A stretch of DNA of 29,370 nt from UMGS1484 sp045661365 (GTDB lineage Bacteria > Bacillota > Clostridia > Oscillospirales > Acutalibacteraceae), in NCBI GenBank assembly GCA_045661365.1, contig JAZRFL010000142.1:1-29370 (forward strand), read 5' to 3'. Positions within the stretch are counted from its first letter, which is position 1, and every line of letters starts with the position of its first letter. The notes below the pieces were generated by a model. It did no database searches. It was not told the origin of the DNA and worked only from the letters and a program-made list of their open reading frames with translations. Shown in pieces: positions 23,139 to 29,370 of the stretch. The position numbers and the translations under genes were made by a program.

Positions 23139-23623
23139 TGTTGACCGAATTTTCACAAGTCAAATCAAGCGAACAATTACTCACCTTCTTGCTCTCTATA
23201 TTGGGTGGTGCGGTGCTTTGCTTGATCTATGATTTTTTTCGGTGTCGCCGCTTGGTATTTCCCGTTGGAAAAATCAGCTTGTTTTTTCAAGATATCATAT
23301 ACTTTTCTTTATGCGCTGTTATCATCTTTTGCTTTTTGGCGATTCGTTGTAACGGTCAGTTCCGTTACTACGTTTTATTTGGCACGTTAATTGGTTGGTT
23401 TTTGTTTCGATTTACGGTAAGTCGATGGTTGGTAAAAGCGATGGTTCGGTTGATTCGTCGTTTTTTAGCGACTTTGCACATGTGTATGCACCCAATTCAA
23501 GCATTTCTTTCCTTTATCTTTAAAAAAATTTCCCTCTGGCTGACAAAAGCTTGGAAAAGAATAAAAAATATTTATAAAAGAAATAAAAAAAGCCTTGAAA
23601 AAGAGACTGCGGTTGATGTATAA
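23138..23623 (+). CDS. yabQ: Spore cortex biosynthesis membrane protein YabQ
   Basis: A 161-aa membrane protein with about four hydrophobic segments in the first 105 residues. It has the YabQ hallmark LGGAVLCLIYDFFRCRR near residue 22 and a long basic, amphipathic C-terminus (KKISLWLTKAWKRIKNIYKR). In Bacillus it is needed for cortex formation and localises to the forespore outer membrane. Start and stop both overlap neighbours by one base (TAATG), so translation is coupled with yabP and divIC. Confidence 0.9.
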   Translation: MLTEFSQVKSSEQLLTFLLSILGGAVLCLIYDFFRCRRLVFPVGKISLFFQDIIYFSLCAVIIFCFLAIRCNGQFRYYVLFGTLIGWFLFRFTVSRWLVKAMVRLIRRFLATLHMCMHPIQAFLSFIFKKISLWLTKAWKRIKNIYKRNKKSLEKETAVDV

Positions 23624-23940
23624 TGACCGTAGTTGTGAAAAAGGCGGTGACAATTTTGAGCGAATCGAAAAAATCCTTTGGCGGAAGCCTTTTGGTCAAG
23701 ATTGTCCTGTTACTTTTTATCATAAGTAGTGTTATCAGTTTATTATCGGCAAAAGCTTATTTATCGAAAAAAGAGCAAGAAGTCGCGCAATTAAAAAAAC
23801 AAGAGCAAGAATTGCAATTGACCTATGATCAATTGCAAACCTTACTCAGCCAAGGTTCTCACGAAGATTTAATGGAACGGGCATTGCGGGAGCACGGCTA
23901 CGTTCGTACCGATGAAAAGGTTTACACCGACGGAAACTGA
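23623..23940 (+). CDS. divIC: Septum formation initiator DivIC/FtsB family
   Basis: A 105-aa single-pass membrane protein. After a short basic cytoplasmic segment there is a helix at about residues 23-43 (LLVKIVLLLFIISSVISLL), then a coiled coil (about 50-78, KKEQEVAQLKKQEQELQL) and the conserved tail MERALREHGYVRTDEKVY. It belongs to the DivIC-FtsL-DivIB divisome complex. The ATG at 23623 overlaps the yabQ stop, but its ribosome site is weak. A TTG at 23656 follows AAGGCGGTG with ideal spacing and would give 94 aa; the real start may be there. Confidence 0.87.
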   Translation: MTVVVKKAVTILSESKKSFGGSLLVKIVLLLFIISSVISLLSAKAYLSKKEQEVAQLKKQEQELQLTYDQLQTLLSQGSHEDLMERALREHGYVRTDEKVYTDGN

Positions 23941-23971
23941 TCGAACAATTCAAGGAGGCCAATGTATTTAT

Positions 23972-24475
23972 ATGCAGCTCGAGGTAGGTTCAATTATTGA
24001 AGGCAAAGTAACCGGTATTACCAAATTCGGTGCTTTTGTAGACTTAGGAAACGGCAAATCCGGCATGGTACACATTTCCGAAGTTGCCGACGTATTTGTG
24101 AATGAGATTACAGAATTCTTGTCCGAAGGTCAAGACGTTAAGGTCAAAATTATCAATATCGGTGATGATGGGAAAATCAGTTTGAGCATCAAAAAAGCCA
24201 CACCAAAGCCCCCTGCCCCCCCACGTGCGCCCCGCCCCATGATGAAAGACAAAGACGAGAGCTCTGCCCCTCGGCCGGTTTCTCGTCCTCGCCCTGCCAA
24301 ACAACCGCAAGCACCGGTATTTACCGGTGATCCCAACATTGACTGGACTCCGGTAAAAAGCGGAAATGCTGCGTTTGAAGATATGCTACAAAAATTCAAG
24401 CAAACCAGCGAAGAAAAAACCTCCGGTATGAAAAAAGGGCAATCCGGTCGTCGCGGTAATTCTCGTAAAAAGTAA
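23972..24475 (+). CDS. yabR: S1 RNA-binding domain protein (YabR family)
   Basis: A 167-aa cytoplasmic protein. Residues about 1-72 form a single S1 (OB-fold) domain: VGSIIEGKVTGITKFGAFVD, HISEV and KVKIINIGDDGKISLSIKK. The rest is Pro/Arg/Lys-rich and probably disordered, ending in the basic tail RRGNSRKK. It presumably binds RNA. It occupies the position of yabR after divIC in B. subtilis. The ATG at 23972 follows AAGGAGG with a long spacing of 13 bases. A terminator follows the gene. Confidence 0.85.
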   Translation: MQLEVGSIIEGKVTGITKFGAFVDLGNGKSGMVHISEVADVFVNEITEFLSEGQDVKVKIINIGDDGKISLSIKKATPKPPAPPRAPRPMMKDKDESSAPRPVSRPRPAKQPQAPVFTGDPNIDWTPVKSGNAAFEDMLQKFKQTSEEKTSGMKKGQSGRRGNSRKK

Positions 24476-24480
24476 AAATC

Positions 24481-24517
24481 ACAGCAGGCTTCCCATTTGG
24501 GATGACCTGCTGTTTTT
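24481..24517 (+). terminator. Rho-independent terminator after yabR
   Basis: ACAGCAGG (24481-24488) pairs with CCTGCTGT (24506-24513), with an inner TCCC/GGGA pairing, followed by TTTTT. Confidence 0.85.
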
Positions 24518-24535
24518 ACAAGATGAAAAAAAGCC

Positions 24536-24564
24536 TTGACGAATGCCCAAAAAACTGTTATAAT
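24536..24564 (+). promoter_or_regulatory. Promoter of tRNA-Thr
   Basis: TTGACG (24536-24541), 17-bp spacer, TATAAT (24559-24564), 20 bases before the tRNA. Confidence 0.85.
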
Positions 24565-24583
24565 ACTGTGGTATTGATTTCTT

Positions 24584-24659
24584 GCTACTGTGGCTCAGCA
24601 GGTAGAGCAGCTCACTCGTAATGAGCAGGTCGTCCGTTCGAATCGGATCAGTAGCTCCA
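24584..24659 (+). tRNA. tRNA-Thr (anticodon CGT)
   Basis: 76 nt with encoded CCA. Acceptor GCTACTG / CAGTAGC; anticodon stem GCTCA / TGAGC with loop CTCGTAA, giving CGT, which reads ACG. The T arm TTCGAAT is present. It has its own promoter and terminator. Confidence 0.95.
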
Positions 24660-24662
24660 ATA

Positions 24663-24700
24663 AAACCCGTGTAACCCAATTGGTTACACGGGTTTTTATT
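24663..24700 (+). terminator. Terminator of tRNA-Thr
   Basis: A 14-bp stem AAACCCGTGTAACC (24663-24676) / GGTTACACGGGTTT (24682-24695) with a 5-base loop and trailing Ts. Confidence 0.9.
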
Positions 24701-24720
24701 ATTCAAAACGTCAAATACCA

Positions 24721-24758
24721 AAAGAATCCACTCGCATAATGCGAGTGGATTCTTTTTT
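24721..24758. terminator. Terminator of the mltG operon
   Basis: A 15-bp stem AAAGAATCCACTCGC (24721-24735) with its complement 24741-24755 and a 5-base loop. It lies just past the mltG stop, with a T tract on the plus strand and a short A/T tract on the other side; it may act in both directions. Confidence 0.8.
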
Positions 24759-24763
24759 TGCAA

Positions 24764-26164
24764 CTATTGTGCTGCCCATAAACCCTGCCGACGCAAATCC
24801 AAAATGGTTTCTTCGTGGGCATCGTATGTTTCATTGTAATAGAACTTACCGTTTTTATCACTCACAAAGAAATAAGCAGTAATCGTTTCATCCGGATACA
24901 AAGCGGCATTGATCGCATCTGCCCCGATGGTACTCATGGGTCCGGGGGGAAGTCCCTCAATCAAATACGTATCATATTCAGGATGTTTTTGCCCGTCGAC
25001 CACATAATTACTGGTGGGATCGGATTGCAATTTTTGTTGACCTTTTGGCCAATTGTTCAAACGATTATAAAACACTTGAGCAATCTTTGGCATATCTTCA
25101 TAATAACCGTCTGCTTCCATTTGAATAACCGAAGCCATGGTCATGATTTGATGGGTGGTATAACCTTTTGCCACAGCATCTTTTTGCATTTGCGGAGTGA
25201 AATGCTCCTCTAAATTGTCCAACATTTTTTGGACCACCCGATGAGGATCATCATTCTTGTAAAAATTATAAGTATCGGGGAACAGATACCCTTCCATCGC
25301 ATATACGATTTTTTGATCATTTGGAATGGCTTTCCATAACGCAGAATCAAATTCACCGTGAATTACTTCCCGTATAAACGCTTCTTTGGAGCACACTTCT
25401 GCTTCTTTTAATATATCCCCAATCTCATCCAAAGTACTGCACATGGGAATCATAACCTGAACATCGGGCTTTTTCATGGGTTTTGCCAAAGAATCCAAAA
25501 TTTCACCATAACTCATGTCGCCTGAAAAATCGTGAGCACCGTAATTGATATTGTTTCCTTGGTCCGTCAACTTAAGATACAGCAAAAAAACGTCTTTACT
25601 CAGCAATATATTTTCGTCTTCCAACTGCTGAGCCACTTCGGCAATGGTTGCCCCTTCTTTGATGATGATCTGCTTTGGCGTGGTATCGCCGCCGTTAAAC
25701 ATATCTTTTGCCAAGCCACTATAATCGCTGACAACAAACAATCCGCCGAATGCCAACAAGAAAGAAACGGAAAAAATACAAAACATCCACAAAAACGTTT
25801 TGATATAACGTTGAGCTCGGCTTTTCTTCTTTTTCCCAGTCTTTTTCCCTTTTTTCTTTTGCTTGTCTACTTGGTCTTGCTCCACCGATTCGGTAACAGC
25901 AAACGGCAGCTCCTCTTCCTCTGAAATGGGCTGTTCTTCGTCCGGCACCACATCGCAAGCTTGCTCCGACGCAGATTCATCAATAAATTCCAGCGGTTGC
26001 AACAACTCATTGACCGGCAATTGTTGTGTTTCTGCCAAGTCGTCCTCTTCAGCCAAGTTTGCCTCAGTTTCCGGTTGCATTTTAGAAATTTGCCCAAAAA
26101 TTTCGTCTAAGGCAAAATCATCGAAACCACCGTTTTCCACAGGACTGTTTTTCTTCTCATCCAT
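24764..26164 (-). CDS. mltG: Endolytic transglycosylase MltG (YceG family)
   Basis: 466 aa. It cleaves nascent peptidoglycan strands at the outer face of the membrane, setting glycan length. Seen: an acidic cytoplasmic N-terminus (about 1-100), a Lys-rich stretch (101-116), one membrane helix (about 122-146), a LysM-like segment (IIIKEGATIAEVAQQL), and the catalytic YceG domain with MEGYLFPDTYNF, ASVIQMEAD containing the likely catalytic Glu, YNRL and SDPTSNYV. The N-terminal cytoplasmic part is longer than in E. coli, as in other Firmicutes. The ATG at 26164 has GGGAGCG upstream and overlaps the end of the cyclo-ligase gene by 8 bases. Confidence 0.92.
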   Translation of the reverse strand: MDEKKNSPVENGGFDDFALDEIFGQISKMQPETEANLAEEDDLAETQQLPVNELLQPLEFIDESASEQACDVVPDEEQPISEEEELPFAVTESVEQDQVDKQKKKGKKTGKKKKSRAQRYIKTFLWMFCIFSVSFLLAFGGLFVVSDYSGLAKDMFNGGDTTPKQIIIKEGATIAEVAQQLEDENILLSKDVFLLYLKLTDQGNNINYGAHDFSGDMSYGEILDSLAKPMKKPDVQVMIPMCSTLDEIGDILKEAEVCSKEAFIREVIHGEFDSALWKAIPNDQKIVYAMEGYLFPDTYNFYKNDDPHRVVQKMLDNLEEHFTPQMQKDAVAKGYTTHQIMTMASVIQMEADGYYEDMPKIAQVFYNRLNNWPKGQQKLQSDPTSNYVVDGQKHPEYDTYLIEGLPPGPMSTIGADAINAALYPDETITAYFFVSDKNGKFYYNETYDAHEETILDLRRQGLWAAQ

Positions 26165-26789
26165 GATTATTTCGCTCCCATTTGTTTTTGATCTGTGCCT
26201 TGTGTGACTGTTGCACAGTACGTTTGATGTATCGCTCGGTCACCAACAATTCCACAGGACGGTCAAACCGACCATGTACCAAACTGTGACGCACACAAGC
26301 GGCATAACAAATGCCGACGGTAATACCGGTATAGGTTGCCAAAAAGCGATCATAATATCCTTTGCCGTACCCTAAACGGTACCCATACTCGTCATAACAT
26401 AACGCAGGCACAATACACAATCCGCCCGGATTGGTCGGCAAAAGACGTTGAGGATCGGGCTGTGGTTCATCCACGCCAAATGTACCGGGCGTCAACTCGT
26501 CTAATGAAGTGATTTCGTAAAACTCCATATTTCGTGTGTTGGGTACACAGCGCGGTACCCCTACCCGCTTACCGTCTTGTAACGCACGTTCGATCAATTT
26601 ACGGGTATCTACTTCAATCGCAGTAGACACATAAACCAGTAGCAGATCGGCGTTGGTATATTGATCTAGCCGAGTGACACGCGAAAGCACGTCCTCGTCT
26701 AAACGAAGTTTATCTTGCGGCGACAAACGGGTACGATAATCACGGTACCGTTGGCGCAACGCATTTTTATACTCTCTTATGTCCCTCAT
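26157..26789 (-). CDS. 5-formyltetrahydrofolate cyclo-ligase
   Basis: A 210-aa cytoplasmic enzyme that converts 5-formyl-THF and ATP to 5,10-methenyl-THF, feeding one-carbon metabolism. The signature GYRLGYGKGYYDRFLA (phosphate-binding region) is clear, as are VGVPRCVP and the N-terminal ALRQRYRDYRTRLSP. The length is slightly above average because of a basic C-terminal tail. The ATG at 26789 lies inside the DJ-1 gene and overlaps it by 23 bases; its ribosome site is weak, so expression probably depends on coupling with the upstream gene. Confidence 0.88.
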   Translation of the reverse strand: MRDIREYKNALRQRYRDYRTRLSPQDKLRLDEDVLSRVTRLDQYTNADLLLVYVSTAIEVDTRKLIERALQDGKRVGVPRCVPNTRNMEFYEITSLDELTPGTFGVDEPQPDPQRLLPTNPGGLCIVPALCYDEYGYRLGYGKGYYDRFLATYTGITVGICYAACVRHSLVHGRFDRPVELLVTERYIKRTVQQSHKAQIKNKWERNNHG

Positions 26790-27330
26790 AATCCCACTGC
26801 ATATCTTGCAACAATTGATTAGCAACGTTGGCATCTTGTTTAAGGTAGGCAACAATCGCACCGCCAAACGACAAGGCGCACCCCGCGCCGCGAGCTGTAA
26901 TAATATTCCCATCGGTTACTACCGCTTGAGACAAAACATTGGCACCCATACAATCTTTTTCAAAGCCGGGAAAACAGGTAACTTTTTTCCCCTCTAACAA
27001 ACGCTTGTGGCCCAAGATCGACGGCGCCGCACAAATAGCCGCTACCAAATCTTGATTATTTACACATATGTCAATTGCTTTTTGTACGGTTTCGCAAGCT
27101 TCCAAATTTTTGGTGCCGGGCATGCCGCCGGGTAAGATCACTCCGCTCATGCTTTCAAAAACCACGGCTTCTTCTACAATATCTGCCACAATAGAAACTC
27201 CATGAGCCCCGTTTACCATTTTGCCGCCAACCCCCACCGTAGTAACGGGAATAGAAACACGACGAAGCATATCCAAAGGAGCAAGTGCCTCTACCTCTTC
27301 AAAGCCCTCGGCCAAAAACAGATATATCAT
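26767..27330 (-). CDS. DJ-1/PfpI-family protein (YajL/DJ-1 type)
   Basis: A 187-aa glutamine-amidotransferase-fold protein. The nucleophile-elbow Cys100 is in AAICAAPSIL. The assisting Glu is in the N-terminal AEGFEEVEA, and GVILPGGMPG and ARGAGCALSFGGAIV are conserved blocks of the DJ-1 subfamily. Proteins of this type are linked to oxidative or carbonyl stress, and the exact activity is debated. AAAGGAG supports the ATG at 27330, directly after the kinase stop (TAAATG). Confidence 0.88.
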   Translation of the reverse strand: MIYLFLAEGFEEVEALAPLDMLRRVSIPVTTVGVGGKMVNGAHGVSIVADIVEEAVVFESMSGVILPGGMPGTKNLEACETVQKAIDICVNNQDLVAAICAAPSILGHKRLLEGKKVTCFPGFEKDCMGANVLSQAVVTDGNIITARGAGCALSFGGAIVAYLKQDANVANQLLQDMQWDYEGHKRV

Positions 27331-28005
27331 TTACAAAATCTCCTTTACCAAATCATACACGCGATCCCCAATGGTTTCGATAGACAAAGGTGCATTGGAG
27401 TTATAATCGGCACAATGTACCGTTTTCCAACCTTCATTTTGGCACGCATAGGTCGCAGCACGGGTACATCTTTGTAAATATTCCACGTCTTTTTCGTGAA
27501 TATCTTTTTTGGATTCATCCCCTGCATAACGTCCGGTCATGAGTTGTTGAGAAACCAATGCGGGCATTTCAAGGTAAACCACCATGTCAGGTTCGGGTAT
27601 GCCGAATTTATTATATTCCAAATCTTTTAGCCAAGCCGAAAAAGAATCCCACTCATCATTGGGCAGTTTGGTCATTTGGTGCACCAAATTAGAAGTAACA
27701 TAGCGATTGGCCACCAGAATACCGCCGTTTTCATAAAACCCGCCCCAATCCTTTTTAAACGAAGCGTAGCGATCCACCGCATAAAAGGTAGATGCGGCAT
27801 AGCAGTTGACCGAATCGGGTTTGTCACCAAACTCGCCTTTTAAGTACAGTTCCACCAAGGCGCAAGAAGGCTGGCCGTAGCAAGGAAACGAAAGTTCCCG
27901 CACAGAAAAACCTTGTTCTGTTAACCGTTGTACCAACCGCGCCGATTGCGTAGCTTTGCCGCTCCCGTCGGTACCTTCAATGACAATCAATTTTCCTTTA
28001 GGCAT
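27331..28005 (-). CDS. Thymidylate kinase-like nucleotide kinase
   Basis: 224 aa. It is expected to phosphorylate dTMP to dTDP with ATP. The P-loop is EGTDGSGKATQ (residues 10-20); the second signature is ANRYVTSNLVHQ, where the usual Asp of the D-R-Y motif is replaced by Asn. The insert DRYASFKKDWGGFYENGG precedes it, and the lid-like region around TGRYAGDESKKDIHEKD follows. This matches a divergent clostridial branch rather than classical Tmk, so another deoxynucleotide is possible. The ATG at 28005 is preceded by AGGAGAATAACC, formed from the end of the isomerase gene. Confidence 0.78.
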   Translation of the reverse strand: MPKGKLIVIEGTDGSGKATQSARLVQRLTEQGFSVRELSFPCYGQPSCALVELYLKGEFGDKPDSVNCYAASTFYAVDRYASFKKDWGGFYENGGILVANRYVTSNLVHQMTKLPNDEWDSFSAWLKDLEYNKFGIPEPDMVVYLEMPALVSQQLMTGRYAGDESKKDIHEKDVEYLQRCTRAATYACQNEGWKTVHCADYNSNAPLSIETIGDRVYDLVKEIL

Positions 28006-28007
28006 GG

Positions 28008-28838
28008 TTATTCTCCTAAACTGCAAGACTTAAAATACGCCAATTCTTTGGCAACGGTTGCTTCCATTTCTTCATCACTGTGGCAATCATAAAACGGCAT
28101 GGTAATAACGGGACCGTCAAAATCCGCCTGTTTTAGCCAAGCAAAAATATTTTGATAGTTAATCATGCCTTCATAAGCAGGAAGCCACGCAGGATGCCAT
28201 CCTTTATTTCCGTCGGTGGCGCCTTCGGTTTTAAAATAGCCCACATCTTTAGCACCCATGGCACACAAATAGTCTTTCAACAGCGAGATTTGGTACCAAA
28301 ACAGTTCATAACCTTCTTGGCACACGTTATTGCCGGGGTCCATTTTCACACCGATATAACGAGGGTCTAATCCTTTCACGCCTGCATAAGCCGCCGTAGC
28401 GTTATGAGGATAAAAGTGACCGTGAAGTTGAAACACACACCGAATCCCCGCTTTTTCCCCTGCCATGGCAGCGTTTTCGGCTTGGCGGCGAAACCGCTCG
28501 CTGTAAGTGGTAGCGTCTTCTTCTTGTTTTTTGACCACGTGTTGCAAACGAACCTGCTCGATTCCGTTTGCGGCATAGATTTTAAGCAAATCCAACTGTT
28601 TTTCATCGGTCAACAAAGTGTCGGGATTCAAGTCGGCACTACCGTATTTAACCTGCAAGCCGAATTGCTGTGCGGTTTTTACATAGGTCGCCATATCCTT
28701 TGCCGCATTATCGTAAGTAATCCAATAGCCGTTGCGCACGAGTGCGGTGGGTCCGTCAAACCCCATAGTTGCTACCGCTTGCATCAATCGGTCAAGGTCA
28801 TAATGTTGAAAGTTTTTTGGAAACAAATAAAAATTCAT
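28008..28838 (-). CDS. Sugar phosphate isomerase/epimerase-type TIM barrel (AP-endonuclease 2 fold)
   Basis: 276 aa. The barrel pattern is seen in YDLDRLMQAVATMGFDGPTAL, IEQVRLQHV, FQLHGHFYPHN (metal-binding His), GVKMDPGNN (metal-binding Asp) and FDGPVITMPFYD. The substrate cannot be inferred, though the fold usually handles ketoses or inositols with a divalent metal. There is no signal peptide. The ATG at 28838 has a modest ribosome site (GGTGG). It is the first gene of the minus-strand operon and lies 2 bases from the kinase start. Confidence 0.78.
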   Translation of the reverse strand: MNFYLFPKNFQHYDLDRLMQAVATMGFDGPTALVRNGYWITYDNAAKDMATYVKTAQQFGLQVKYGSADLNPDTLLTDEKQLDLLKIYAANGIEQVRLQHVVKKQEEDATTYSERFRRQAENAAMAGEKAGIRCVFQLHGHFYPHNATAAYAGVKGLDPRYIGVKMDPGNNVCQEGYELFWYQISLLKDYLCAMGAKDVGYFKTEGATDGNKGWHPAWLPAYEGMINYQNIFAWLKQADFDGPVITMPFYDCHSDEEMEATVAKELAYFKSCSLGE

Positions 28839-28881
28839 AAAACAAACCACCAATTTTACCACATTATCTGCGTTTTTTCCC

Positions 28882-28910
28882 TTGCGATAGGTGTAAGAGT
28901 TCAGTATAAT
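28882..28910 (+). promoter_or_regulatory. Sigma-A promoter for the right-edge gene
   Basis: TTGCGA (28882-28887), 17-bp spacer, TATAAT (28905-28910). Its start region overlaps the minus-strand promoter's -10. Confidence 0.65.
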
Positions 28911-28913
28911 AAG

Positions 28914-28942
28914 ATTGTACTATTTTTAGGGAAAAATGTCAA
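28914..28942 (-). promoter_or_regulatory. Sigma-A promoter for the isomerase-to-mltG operon
   Basis: Minus strand: TTGACA (28942-28937), 17-bp spacer, TACAAT (28919-28914). Predicted start near 28907, inside the plus-strand promoter. Confidence 0.7.
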
Positions 28943-28968
28943 CTATTGATTGCGGAGGAACCATCACA

Positions 28969-29370
28969 ATGCACCCGACTGAAATAACGGCATATTTGCA
29001 AAAAAACAAGAACCGCAAGCCTGCGGTTTCCACAGGAATCACCAAGAATTATTATCTGGACGTAATTGAAAAAGCCGTCAACTGCTATTCCGACGAGCGT
29101 CTGCACCAATGGCTGGCAGACACCCAAACGAACGGGATTCAGGAGCACGGCTTTCTTCGGGTGGTGGCGTTGCTGGGGGTTATGATCGCCAAAGGGCGGA
29201 TGCTCCACCGAAAGGAACTGTTTTTGCAAATGATGACCTTTTGCTGTGACACCATGGCTCACGGCAAGGGTGGCAACGACTTTGGGGTGAAAGAGATTCT
29301 TTACACTCTGCGAGAAGTGAAAGACTGTGTTCCGAGCCAGCTGTATGATCAGTGGATAGACGGAATGAAA
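28969..29370 (+). CDS. Unrecognised protein (N-terminal part, runs off the window)
   Basis: The frame is open from the ATG at 28969 to the last base (134 codons), with GGAGG at 28954-28958. It begins MHPTEITAYLQKNKNRK and continues as helical, soluble sequence (YYLDVIEKAVNCYSDERL, ELFLQMMTFCCDTMAHGK, NDFGVKEILYTLREVKD). There is no signal peptide or membrane segment. The alternating helices could be the start of an alpha/alpha-toroid enzyme domain, but this is a guess. G/C-ending codons (CTG, GTG) look more frequent than in the neighbouring operon. Confidence 0.7.
   Translation, partial: MHPTEITAYLQKNKNRKPAVSTGITKNYYLDVIEKAVNCYSDERLHQWLADTQTNGIQEHGFLRVVALLGVMIAKGRMLHRKELFLQMMTFCCDTMAHGKGGNDFGVKEILYTLREVKDCVPSQLYDQWIDGMK

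Overview
The window looks like a chromosome segment of a spore-forming Clostridia bacterium, probably a gut Oscillospiraceae/Ruminococcaceae relative. The reasons are the sporulation genes (yabP, yabQ, ypeB), low-to-moderate GC, strong AGGAGG-type ribosome sites, many sigma-A-type promoters with 17-bp spacers, and tRNA genes that encode CCA. The species assignment is inference.

Left part (1-15 kb): a secreted protein runs off the left edge. It is divergent from an acyl-CoA synthetase overlapping a DUF1624-type membrane acyltransferase. A DMT exporter is divergent from a small Cys-rich protein (DUF6485-like) coupled to a GNAT acetyltransferase. An M23 metallopeptidase-YpeB pair follows, with a sequence matching a forespore sigma-G promoter upstream. 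On the minus strand lies an mscS / AraC regulator / URO-D-type methyltransferase / SDR operon. Next come a divergent beta-helix (GH28-like) protein, a STAS-less SulP transporter, and an alpha/beta hydrolase-nitroreductase pair.

Middle (14.7-22.6 kb): a decayed mobile-element zone holds a serine-recombinase-like C-terminal remnant, a duplicated 40-bp tail sequence, a DUF6809-like gene and a ~78-bp repeat with a strong hairpin. A LacI-family regulator converges on a very large secreted GH36 alpha-galactosidase (about 1787 aa: signal peptide, four NPCBM modules, catalytic domain, helical repeats, dockerin). A LacI-type operator sits at the alpha-galactosidase transcription start. A second copy of the ~78-bp repeat then precedes tRNA-Leu(GAG). 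The regulator-enzyme pair may therefore be an acquired islet bounded by direct repeats on the 3' side of a tRNA.

Right part (22.7-29.4 kb): tRNA-Leu is divergent from yabP-yabQ-divIC-yabR, which has a sigma-E-like promoter and the Bacillus subtilis gene order. tRNA-Thr(CGT) follows. A minus-strand operon then encodes a TIM-barrel sugar isomerase, a thymidylate-kinase-like enzyme, a DJ-1/PfpI protein, 5-formyl-THF cyclo-ligase and the transglycosylase MltG. An unrecognised protein starts at the right edge; its promoter overlaps that of the minus-strand operon face to face.

I found no CRISPR array, rRNA, complete insertion sequence or riboswitch that I could support.
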